Shown here: in pieces, positions 8,270 through 15,081 of the stretch
Layout of the letters: each line of letters begins with the position of its first letter
How positions within the stretch are numbered: position 1 is the first letter of the stretch
Assembly (NCBI GenBank): GCA_035629075.1
Contig: DASPIK010000080.1
Span: 80,953 to 144,952 of the forward strand
Direction: 5' to 3'
Origin: JAEZPW01 sp035629075
GTDB taxonomy: Bacteria > Acidobacteriota > Terriglobia > Terriglobales > Acidobacteriaceae
Length of the DNA stretch: 64,000 nucleotides
Notes under the pieces: model-generated
What the model saw: the letters and a program-made list of their open reading frames with translations, nothing else
Database searches by the model: none
What the model was told of the DNA's origin: nothing
Program-made: the position numbers and the translations under genes

Positions 8270-8632
8270 CTACGCGTTGGCGCGGGTATCGGCTTCCTTC
8301 AAACGAGCCGCTTTACCACGAAGCGCGCGCAGGTAATACAGTTTCGCGCGACGCACCTTCGCGGAACGAACGATGTCGATCTTGTCGATGACCTTGGAGT
8401 TGATGGGGAAAATGCGCTCGACACCCTGGCCGAAGCTCATCTTGCGAACGGTGAAACTCGCCTGAAGGCCGTTGCTCTTCTTGATGACGACGCCTTCAAA
8501 CGCCTGCAGGCGTTCCTTGTCGCCTTCCTTAATTCTCACCTGAACGCGAACGGTGTCACCGGGTGCGAACTGAGGTAAATCCGTGCGCCGCGCCTTGGCC
8601 ACGAGCTTTTCGATAATCTGTGAATTGGGCAT
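8270..8632 (-). CDS. rplS: 50S ribosomal protein L19
   Basis: From the ATG at 8632 the protein is 120 residues, the normal L19 size, and the start is preceded by AAGGAAGAAGTC, a good ribosome-binding site. The frame is open to 8758, but that would add 42 non-conserved residues. Conserved blocks include FAPGDTVRVQVRIKEGDKER, QAFEGVVIKK and GVERIFPINSKVIDKID, ending with the basic KVRRAKLYYLR stretch. L19 sits at the 30S-50S interface. It is the last gene of the rpsP-khpA-rimM-trmD-rplS order shared with many bacteria. Confidence 0.97.
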   Translation of the reverse strand: MPNSQIIEKLVAKARRTDLPQFAPGDTVRVQVRIKEGDKERLQAFEGVVIKKSNGLQASFTVRKMSFGQGVERIFPINSKVIDKIDIVRSAKVRRAKLYYLRALRGKAARLKEADTRANA

Positions 8633-8760
8633 GACTTCTTCCTTTATGTCTGACGCGGCACCGCGATTCACGCGAGTCCAAACGCGTCTGGATTCCGAAT
8701 TCGCTCTCATGGGGCCGGCCAAGCTTTGATTCTTTCGCTGGCCACCGCCGGAGCGCACTC

Positions 8761-9636
8761 CTAAACTTTGTTCGCCGCGGTCGCTTCGTTAAGGATGCGG
8801 TCGAGTAACTCTTTATCTTCGCTGCTCAGCGTGACTTTTTGCAACAGGTCAGGCCGATTGTGGAGCGTTTTTTCAAGTGCCTTGTAGCGCCGCCACCGCC
8901 GGATCTCGTCGTGATTGCCGCCGAGAAGCACTTCGGGAACGGCCAAACCAGCGTAATCTGCGGGCCGCGTATAGTGCGGGTAATCGAGCAATCCGCCGGA
9001 TGCCGCTGTCGAGTCCGGTAACCCTTCCACTCCTGCCCAGGCGCGAGGGCTGAAGGATTCCGTGAAGGCTGAAGCTTCGTTGCCCAGCGCTCCCGGTACG
9101 AGTCGCGTTACGGCATCAATGATGATGGCCGCCGGTAGCTCACCGCCACTCAAGACGAAGTCACCCACCGAGAGTTCGCGGTCGGCGATATGCTCGGCTA
9201 CACGCTCGTCAATCCCTTCGTAGCGACCGCAGATGAGCACGATACGGTCGAACTGCGAAAGCTCCGTCGCAACCTGCTGGTTGAAGATCGCGCCAGAGGC
9301 GGACATCAGGACGACGCACTCGCCGGCTGCCTGAGGCTTTTTCTGGGCGGTCTCGACGGCTGCCATCCGGGCGTTCAGTTGCGCGGCCAGGCGCTCCGCT
9401 TTGGGAGCTACTTGCAGCGTTTCCATGCACTCAAAGATCGGTTCCGGCTTCAGGACCATGCCTTCGCCGCCGCCGAATGGGCGGTCATCAACCGTGCGGT
9501 GCCGATCGTGCGTAAAGGCCCGCAGGTCGTGAGTTACTACCTCGATCAAACCGGCCTGCCGTGCTCGATGCACGATTCCGTAGTCCAGAGGGCCGCGGAA
9601 GAAGTCCGGAAAAATCGTTAGTGTGTCGAATCTCAT
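8761..9636 (-). CDS. trmD: tRNA (guanine37-N1)-methyltransferase
   Basis: Methylates G37 of tRNAs with G at position 36, using SAM, which prevents +1 frameshifting. MRFDTLTIFPDFF at the N-terminus, DRPFGGGEGMVLKPEP, ICGRYEGIDERV and SVGDFVLSGGELPA are the SPOUT trefoil-knot signatures. The protein has 291 residues against roughly 230-260 in most TrmD. Much of the excess is an Ala/Glu/Lys-rich insertion at about residues 97-125, between the GGGEGM motif and the knot. It follows rimM and precedes rplS on the same strand. Confidence 0.96.
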   Translation of the reverse strand: MRFDTLTIFPDFFRGPLDYGIVHRARQAGLIEVVTHDLRAFTHDRHRTVDDRPFGGGEGMVLKPEPIFECMETLQVAPKAERLAAQLNARMAAVETAQKKPQAAGECVVLMSASGAIFNQQVATELSQFDRIVLICGRYEGIDERVAEHIADRELSVGDFVLSGGELPAAIIIDAVTRLVPGALGNEASAFTESFSPRAWAGVEGLPDSTAASGGLLDYPHYTRPADYAGLAVPEVLLGGNHDEIRRWRRYKALEKTLHNRPDLLQKVTLSSEDKELLDRILNEATAANKV

Positions 9637-9645
9637 CGTAACGTC

Positions 9646-9735
9646 CCGGGTGTCCGGGACTACGCCGAACGTCAGCGTTCTCTCAAACTATTCTGCGCGG
9701 GCAAGCCGCCCGCGCGACAGCCGGCGAGCTGCCGG
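9646..9735. repeat. cluster of REP-like palindromes between rimM and trmD
   Basis: The gap of about 135 nt holds several inverted repeats. One is GTCCCGG with CCGGGAC around 9646-9663. The strongest is GCGCGGGC (9695-9702) with GCCCGCGC (9708-9715), loop AAGCC. GCCGG/CCGGC pairs follow near 9720-9735. AGCCGCCCGCGCGA recurs between ffh and recQ at 15020-15033, which marks a dispersed intergenic repeat rather than a gene-specific site. Confidence 0.6.
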
Positions 9736-9771
9736 AGCTACATCTGTTGCCGGTGCTGCATTGGGCTGCGC

Positions 9772-10401
9772 TTATCCCTGATCAGCGTCTTGCGGTTGCT
9801 GTTGCCGACGCTTCTCGTCGGGGCTGAGCGGGGCGTCCAGATCGAGCATCCCCTCGGGCAAAGCCATCACGATCCGTTTTGCCGCGAGGTCGGCTGACTG
9901 CACATACTCCTCGGCGTAGGGGATCATGTACTCCTTGCCGCTCTTTTGATTCCGCTGGCCCCCTTCGGCCTCGCGAACAATGAGCAGCGGAGCCTCACCG
10001 GCACCGAATAGCACGTCGGCTACCCAGCCGATTGCCCGCTCGCCGGTCGCTTCGCTTGAACTTTCGACGACGCAAACGACGCAGCCCTTCAGATCGCTAA
10101 CGTAAACCGTTCCTGGCTCGAGCTGTGCACGTTCTTCGGCCGGGATCTGAATCTCGCATCCACTTAGTGCCTCGGCGTCGGAGATGGAATCGACTCCGGC
10201 GAACTTGAGGATGATCCGGCCCTTGTGCGACCAGAACGCCTCAAGTCCAAGTTCGCGCCGTGATCCGTCCGCAAGAAGCGCAAAGAGCCGTGTCCGGTCG
10301 GCAAACAACTCGGGGAAGTCGGTATGTACATCAGCGGCGACTTCACCGTGCCGGCCCTGAGGCTTCACAACTTTTGCGATGGTTACAAACTGGGCGTCTA
10401 T
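9772..10401 (-). CDS. rimM: ribosome maturation factor RimM
   Basis: Assists 30S maturation by binding S19. Two domains are visible: the N-terminal RimM barrel (KPQGRHGEVAADV, later DAEALSGCEIQI) and a C-terminal PRC barrel with the PYAEEYVQSADLAAKRIVM segment. The first ordinary start in frame is GTG at 10368, but conserved sequence FVTIAKVV continues upstream without ATG, GTG or TTG. The frame reaches an ATA at 10399-10401 that overlaps the khpA stop (GAATAG), used here as a tentative start. A C-terminal Gln/Asp-rich tail is family-atypical. Identity is firm; the start is not. Confidence 0.85.
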   Translation of the reverse strand: MDAQFVTIAKVVKPQGRHGEVAADVHTDFPELFADRTRLFALLADGSRRELGLEAFWSHKGRIILKFAGVDSISDAEALSGCEIQIPAEERAQLEPGTVYVSDLKGCVVCVVESSSEATGERAIGWVADVLFGAGEAPLLIVREAEGGQRNQKSGKEYMIPYAEEYVQSADLAAKRIVMALPEGMLDLDAPLSPDEKRRQQQPQDADQG

Positions 10402-10652
10402 TCCAGAATCTCCAGCGTGAACCGCTTGTGCAGTTTCATTCCCGCAGCACCGAGAATGGTTCGGATGGACCGGGCCGTACGACCCTGTTTGCCGATCACC
10501 TTGCCCAAGTCGCCAGGGGCTACGCGCAATTCCAGTACCGTGGTCTGTTCGCCATCGACCGAGTGCACTGAGACCTGCTCCGGTTCATCGACCAGCGCTT
10601 TCGCTATCTGCTCAACGAGGACCCGCACGTCTCCACCTTGCTCGCTCGTCAT
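10398..10652 (-). CDS. khpA: KH-domain RNA-binding protein KhpA
   Basis: A single type II KH domain with the RNA-binding loop GKVIGKQGRTARSIR. From the ATG at 10652 the protein is 84 residues, close to other KhpA proteins, and AGGAG lies 9 nt before that ATG. An ATG at 10688 would add 12 residues and sits only 7 nt after the rpsP stop. KhpA pairs with KhpB/Jag in several bacteria and binds many RNAs. The order rpsP-khpA-rimM-trmD is widely conserved, supporting a role near ribosome assembly. Confidence 0.92.
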   Translation of the reverse strand: MTSEQGGDVRVLVEQIAKALVDEPEQVSVHSVDGEQTTVLELRVAPGDLGKVIGKQGRTARSIRTILGAAGMKLHKRFTLEILE

Positions 10653-10695
10653 ATGGACATGCTCCTGCAGAGCCGTTGGCGAGGACATCAGCTAC

Positions 10696-10944
10696 TTACG
10701 CCGCAGTTTCCGTGCCAGCAGGCGCTTTCGCGAGCAGCCGGGCAACCGTTTCAGACATCTGCGCACCCTTGGAGCGCCAGTAATCGATGCGGTCCCGCTT
10801 CAGATCAATGCTAGCCGGGTTCGTACGCGGATTGTAAGTGCCGACGACTTCAACCGAACGGCCGTCACGGGCGCGATCCTTCTCGATAACCACAACGCGG
10901 TAGTACGGCTGCTTCTTCGCGCCACGGCGCGACAGACGAATCAT
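10696..10944 (-). CDS. rpsP: 30S ribosomal protein S16
   Basis: The ATG at 10944 gives an 82-residue protein beginning MIRLSRRGAKKQPYYRVVV, the expected S16 N-terminus. GRSVEVVGTYNPRTNPASID and RIDYWRSKGAQMSETVARLL complete the family pattern. The frame extends upstream to 11067 but nothing there is conserved. S16 binds 16S rRNA early in 30S assembly. It is the first gene of the ribosomal/tRNA modification operon and has its own promoter upstream. Confidence 0.97.
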   Translation of the reverse strand: MIRLSRRGAKKQPYYRVVVIEKDRARDGRSVEVVGTYNPRTNPASIDLKRDRIDYWRSKGAQMSETVARLLAKAPAGTETAA

Positions 10945-11002
10945 TAACACTGGGAATCTGTGTCCTTTCCTGCTTATTCCTTGAAGGGTAAGACAAACCG
11001 TT

Positions 11003-11031
11003 ATTATTGCGTAGTTTGGCGCGATTGGCAA
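11003..11031 (-). promoter_or_regulatory. promoter of the rpsP-khpA-rimM-trmD-rplS operon
   Basis: On the minus strand TTGCCA (11026-11031) and AATAAT (11003-11008) are separated by 17 nt; each matches five of six consensus bases. The leader to the S16 start would be about 50 nt. Confidence 0.6.
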
Positions 11032-11120
11032 CTGCTCTCGTGCGTCGACACGGATGATTCCAGCCAATCGTCGCGCCGTTTGTAGTATAACCCGACGGTG
11101 TTTGAGAGCTGAGGAGGAGC

Positions 11121-11675
11121 ATGCGATCTAGATTGAGCCTGCTTGGCACGGCGCTCTCTTTGTTGCTCTTGGTTGCAGCACTTGGGCAGGTTTGCTTTAG
11201 CGCGGAGAAAGGAAAGCCGCTCAGCGGATATTCTGTACTTGTTATTCAGCCGTTTACCGTCAGCCCTAACTTGAAAGCGGCGGGAATGCCCTCAGGTTAC
11301 GAAGATGTACTCCAGAAAACACTCTTCGCGAAGCTGCTCTCGGAACGGGTCTTTTACAGCGTGGTGGAGGCTGGGCGGGGGATTCCGGAACTCAAAGAGC
11401 CCGGTACGTTGATAGCGTCAGGCGAAGTATCCGATTTCGCCAAAGGCAACCGGGCTGCACGCCTGGCAGTAGGGTACGGAGTCGGCTCGGCGAAGGTCAA
11501 GGTGGTGATGGTCTTTCGTGACGCTGTGAGCGGAGCCGAGGTGCTGCGATTGGAGCGGACTGGACGATATGCCGGGTTTGGCAACATAACGGGAGGTTCG
11601 GCGGACAAAGCCCGCTCGGAATCGGCGCGAAAAGTCGTGGACGGACTCGTCAAGCAAATCAAGGCGGCGCGATGA
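11121..11675 (+). CDS. exported DUF4410-like protein
   Basis: A 184-residue protein with a clear signal peptide (residues 1-27, cleavage near CFSAEK). The mature part has YSVLVIQPFTVSP, an early strand, then a Gly/Ala-rich block GNRAARLAVGYGVGSAKVKV followed by a strand with DAVSGAEVLRLE. That arrangement is characteristic of the DUF4410 family of exported proteins and lipoproteins, whose function is unknown. The start is ATG at 11121 after GAGGAGGAGC, a strong ribosome-binding site. It is divergent from rpsP and lies 128 nt before the ABC transporter genes. Confidence 0.8.
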   Translation: MRSRLSLLGTALSLLLLVAALGQVCFSAEKGKPLSGYSVLVIQPFTVSPNLKAAGMPSGYEDVLQKTLFAKLLSERVFYSVVEAGRGIPELKEPGTLIASGEVSDFAKGNRAARLAVGYGVGSAKVKVVMVFRDAVSGAEVLRLERTGRYAGFGNITGGSADKARSESARKVVDGLVKQIKAAR

Positions 11676-11803
11676 AGGACGCTTACACTAACTCGATACT
11701 CCAGGTAGAAACCAGATTTCAGCCATCGGCGATCAGCAGTAAGTAAAAGACGCGCTTCGCTGCGCGAACCATAGGGCACCCCAGCGGGAATACAGGAACA
11801 AGC

Positions 11804-12553
11804 ATGAAGGCGAGGGCAGTACTCAGCGTAAGCGGTCTAACAAAGGTGTATGGCGAGACGCTTGCCGTGGACGGCATCACGTTCGAGGTCGAGCAGAACG
11901 AGATTGTCGGACTACTTGGCCCAAACGGTGCTGGCAAGACAACGACCATCAACATGATCCTGGGAGTGCTTGAAGCCACGTCGGGCAGTATTAGCGTGGA
12001 CGGTCTTGATCTCGGTTTGCAGCGTTCCAAGGCGCTGTCACGTACGAACTTTGCTGCCGTGTATGCGCCGTTGCCGGGCAACCTGACGGTCTACAACAAC
12101 CTGCGCATATTCGGCATGATTTATGGCGTGAAGCACCTTTCCGATCGCATCGACGCGTTGTTATCGCAGTTCGACCTTGAGCGCTTCAGAAACACGAAAT
12201 GCGGCGTTTTGTCATCCGGTGAGCAGACGCGAGTGGCGCTAGCCAAAGCTATGTTGAACAGCCCGAAGCTGTTGTTGCTGGATGAGCCTACGGCGTCGCT
12301 GGATCCCGCTACTGCGCGCGAGATCAGGGTGACGATTCGCGAGTTTGCGGGACAGGGAAGCGGTGGCGTGCTGTGGACCTCACACAACATGTACGAAGTC
12401 GAAGAGGTGTGCGACCGCGTGTTGTTCCTGTCGAAGGGCAAGATTTTGCTGGAGGGGAATCCGAAGACGTTGCCGCGTGAATACGGGAAGGAAACGCTCG
12501 AGGATCTGTTTATCACCGTGGCTCGCGAACCGCTGACTTTGGACATAGCATGA
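11804..12553 (+). CDS. ABC transporter ATP-binding protein (ABC-2 exporter type)
   Basis: A 249-residue ATPase with Walker A GPNGAGKTT, signature LSSGEQTRVALAKAML, Walker B LLLLDEP and the switch His in WTSHNMYEVE. It resembles the drug/polysaccharide/lipid exporter ATPases (CcmA/NodI-like). Its stop overlaps the start of the following permease gene (ATGA), so the two are translationally coupled and surely form one transporter. The cargo is unknown. Confidence 0.93.
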   Translation: MKARAVLSVSGLTKVYGETLAVDGITFEVEQNEIVGLLGPNGAGKTTTINMILGVLEATSGSISVDGLDLGLQRSKALSRTNFAAVYAPLPGNLTVYNNLRIFGMIYGVKHLSDRIDALLSQFDLERFRNTKCGVLSSGEQTRVALAKAMLNSPKLLLLDEPTASLDPATAREIRVTIREFAGQGSGGVLWTSHNMYEVEEVCDRVLFLSKGKILLEGNPKTLPREYGKETLEDLFITVAREPLTLDIA

Positions 12554-13353
12554 ACCCAAAACGAACCGCAGCCGTGGTCCTTCGCCAGTACTACCTGATG
12601 CGCAACAGCTTGTCGCGTGTATTGCCGTTGTTCGCCTGGGTGGGCATCGACATGGTGCTCTGGGGATTCATCACGCGCTACCTGAACTCGGTTGCATCGC
12701 CCGGTTTCAATTTCGTTCCAGCTATGCTAGGAGCAGTTCTGCTGTGGGACTTCTTCAGTCGCGTGATGCAGGGCGTGACCATGGCATTTTTCGAGGATGT
12801 CTGGTCGCGCAACTTCCTGAATTTTTTCGCGACACCGCTGACGATTTCGGAATACGTCGGCGGGTTAGTCGCTTCAAGCATTGCCACAAGTTCCGTCGGG
12901 TTGATGGTGATGCTGGTCGTGACGACATTCGCGTTTGGCCTTTCGTTCCTCAGCTACGGGCTGCTCGTGGTTCCGTTTCTTCTGGTGCTGTTTATGTTTG
13001 GTATCGCGCTGGGAATTGTAGGCAGCGGAATGGTACTGCGGTTAGGGCCAGCGTCGGAGTGGTTTGTCTGGCCAATCCCGGCGCTGCTTTCGCCGTTCGC
13101 GGGAGTGTTCTATCCGCTGGAGACGCTGCCTGGCTGGATGCAGTACATCTCGCACATTCTGCCCCCGTCGTATGTGTTCGAGGCCATGCGAGCAATTGTG
13201 GCCGGACGACCGGTGTCACTCGGGAGCCTGGGGCTGAGTGCAGGGCTGGCGGTGCTGTACATCGCAGTCGCTTCGTGGTTCTTTACACGAATGTATCGCC
13301 ATGCGGTTCGGACGGGTTTGATTGCGAGGTATAGTGCAGAGACGGTGAGTTAA
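12550..13353 (+). CDS. ABC-2 type permease
   Basis: A 267-residue membrane protein with about six hydrophobic helices. The segment IPALLSPFAGVFYPLETLPGWMQ is the hallmark ABC-2 block, with a Pro-rich re-entrant loop before the last helices (SHILPPSYVFEAMRAI). It overlaps the ATPase gene by 4 nt and forms the membrane half of that exporter. Resemblance to NodJ/ABC-2 exporters suggests outward transport of a small molecule or glycolipid; this is inference. Confidence 0.9.
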   Translation: MNPKRTAAVVLRQYYLMRNSLSRVLPLFAWVGIDMVLWGFITRYLNSVASPGFNFVPAMLGAVLLWDFFSRVMQGVTMAFFEDVWSRNFLNFFATPLTISEYVGGLVASSIATSSVGLMVMLVVTTFAFGLSFLSYGLLVVPFLLVLFMFGIALGIVGSGMVLRLGPASEWFVWPIPALLSPFAGVFYPLETLPGWMQYISHILPPSYVFEAMRAIVAGRPVSLGSLGLSAGLAVLYIAVASWFFTRMYRHAVRTGLIARYSAETVS

Positions 13354-13425
13354 GCGATTGATGCGGGTTGCGAGGGATAGAATAAGCCGCGCGTCAGCTG
13401 ATCAGCGGAGAGTGTATCGTGGGAC

Positions 13426-13465
13426 CCCCACCCTAGCGCCGAAAAGGCACGGCGCGAGGGTGGGG
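13426..13465. repeat. long imperfect palindrome between the ABC permease and ffh genes
   Basis: CCCCACCCTAGCGCC (13426-13440) pairs with GGCGCGAGGGTGGGG (13451-13465) over 15 positions with a single A-G mismatch, loop GAAAAGGCAC. It lies between two converging genes and may act as a bidirectional terminator or be a dispersed repeat; no T run follows on either strand. Confidence 0.65.
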
Positions 13466-13475
13466 CACCATCGAA

Positions 13476-13509
13476 TACTTACATCCCGGGAGTCTACTTA
13501 CATCCCGGG
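13476..13509. repeat. 19-nt-spaced direct repeat across the ffh stop
   Basis: TACTTACATCCCGGG occurs at 13476-13490 and again at 13495-13509. The second copy carries the last codons and stop of ffh, and the first is a copy just beyond the gene. Confidence 0.8.
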
Positions 13510-14856
13510 TAGTTTCATGCCGGCCAGCTTGCGGCCGAAGCTCGCTTTCCCCATGTCCTTGAACATCTTTCGCATCTGGGCGTACTGACGCAGAAGCTGG
13601 TTCACTTCCTGAATGCTGGTGCCCGATCCGCGTGCGATGCGTTTGCGGCGGCTCCCGCTTATCGCTTCGTGATGGGTGCGCTCGTAAGGAGTCATCGAGT
13701 TGATGATGGCCTCCACACGGTTGATCTCTTTGTCGTCGACCTTGTCGGCCACCTGCTGAAGATTCGCGAAGGGTCCGATGCGCGGCAGCATGCCGAGAAT
13801 CGACGAGAGCGATCCCATCTTTTTCACTTGGCGCAACTGATCCCGGAAGTCTTCGAGCGAAAAACCATCGCCGCCTAGAGCTTTCTTTGCAAATTCTTCA
13901 GACTTCTTCTTGTCCAGGCGCTCTTCGGCCTTTTCGATGAGCGACATGATGTCGCCCATGCCGAGAATGCGCGAGACGATGCGATCGGGATGGAAAGGTT
14001 CGAGCGCATCGTATTTTTCGCCGATACCGATGAACTTGATTGGCTGGCCAGTAACGTTACGGATTGACAATGCTGCGCCGCCGCGCGCGTCACCGTCCAT
14101 CTTCGTCAGGACTACGCCAGTCAAGGTCAGCTTTTTGTGGAACTCATCAGCGGACTTAACAGCGTCCTGACCGGTCATAGCATCGGCAACGAACAGAATT
14201 TCTTGTGGATTCAGCAGCGACTTCAGCCCCTGCATCTCGTCCATCAATTGTTCGTCAATGTGAAGACGTCCGGCGGTATCGACGATAAGCATGTCGCAGC
14301 CGAAATTGATAGCTTCACGACGAGCTTCTTTAACCAGGCGGATGACTGTGTCTGTATTCGCCTGTTCGACTTTGCCCTCGTAAATGTTGCAGTTCACGGC
14401 TTGGGCGACGACCTTCAACTGCTCTCGGGCGGCGGGTCGATAAACGTCGACGGAGACGAGCATGGGCCGGTGTCCGCCCTTTTTGAGCCAGTAGGCGAGT
14501 TTGCCCGAGGTGGTCGTCTTGCCGGAACCCTGAAGACCCGCCATCAGGACCACGGTAGGCGGTTGGGAGGCGAACTTGAACTTCGCCGTGTCCTTGCCGA
14601 GGATTTCGATCAACTCGTCCCGGACGATCTTCACGACCTGCTCGGCGGGCGAAAGCGCGGTCATCACCTCTTGGCCGAGAGCCTTGGCTCTGATCTGATC
14701 GATGAGGATCTTTACGACCTTGAAGTTGACGTCGGCCTCAAGCAGCGCAAGGCGGATCTCGCGCAGCGCCTCTTCCATGTTCTCTTCGCTCAGCTTGCCC
14801 TGGCCACGAAGATTCTTGAATGCGCGTTGTAGTTTCTCGGAAAGGTTCTCAAACAT
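13498..14856 (-). CDS. ffh: signal recognition particle protein Ffh
   Basis: The GTPase that recognises signal sequences on nascent chains and delivers ribosomes to FtsY. 452 residues: an N domain (residues 1-85); a G domain with GLQGSGKTTTSGKLA, DTAGRLHID, TKMDGDARGGAALS and the IGIGEKYDALEPF loop; and a Met-rich M domain with SGSRRKRIARGSGTSIQEVN for binding SRP RNA. The C-terminus ends KLPGM. A 15-bp copy of the gene's 3' end is repeated just downstream. No SRP RNA gene was noticed in the window. Confidence 0.97.
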   Translation of the reverse strand: MFENLSEKLQRAFKNLRGQGKLSEENMEEALREIRLALLEADVNFKVVKILIDQIRAKALGQEVMTALSPAEQVVKIVRDELIEILGKDTAKFKFASQPPTVVLMAGLQGSGKTTTSGKLAYWLKKGGHRPMLVSVDVYRPAAREQLKVVAQAVNCNIYEGKVEQANTDTVIRLVKEARREAINFGCDMLIVDTAGRLHIDEQLMDEMQGLKSLLNPQEILFVADAMTGQDAVKSADEFHKKLTLTGVVLTKMDGDARGGAALSIRNVTGQPIKFIGIGEKYDALEPFHPDRIVSRILGMGDIMSLIEKAEERLDKKKSEEFAKKALGGDGFSLEDFRDQLRQVKKMGSLSSILGMLPRIGPFANLQQVADKVDDKEINRVEAIINSMTPYERTHHEAISGSRRKRIARGSGTSIQEVNQLLRQYAQMRKMFKDMGKASFGRKLAGMKLPGM

Positions 14857-15008
14857 GAGTGCTTAGCTTCAGCTCGGAATGCTAAATAGATGGATGCAGC
14901 CGGACGGGGTATCGACTCGGCGGCAACGAAGCTTCAGGATAACACGCGAGAGCCGTGTGCCTTGGAGCAGCAAGGTGCTGCCGACGCCGCGACGCTGCAT
15001 GAATAGCT

Positions 15009-15033
15009 GCGGGCGAGCGAGCCGCCCGCGCGA
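15009..15033. repeat. REP-like palindrome between recQ and ffh
   Basis: GCGGGC (15009-15014) pairs with GCCCGC (15024-15029); AGCCGCCCGCGCGA at 15020-15033 is identical to part of the palindrome cluster near 9.7 kb. The rest of the 225-nt gap shows no coding signal. Confidence 0.6.
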
Positions 15034-15081
15034 TGGGCCAGCGGCTGCACAGCCATCGCATCCGGGGTGGTCGGGCTAAGT

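Noticed and set aside
8633..8758. Extended start of rplS
   Set aside because: The ATG at 8632 has a good ribosome-binding site and gives the standard L19 length.
10945..11067. Extended start of rpsP
   Set aside because: S16 begins MIRLSRRG at 10944; the upstream part overlaps the promoter.
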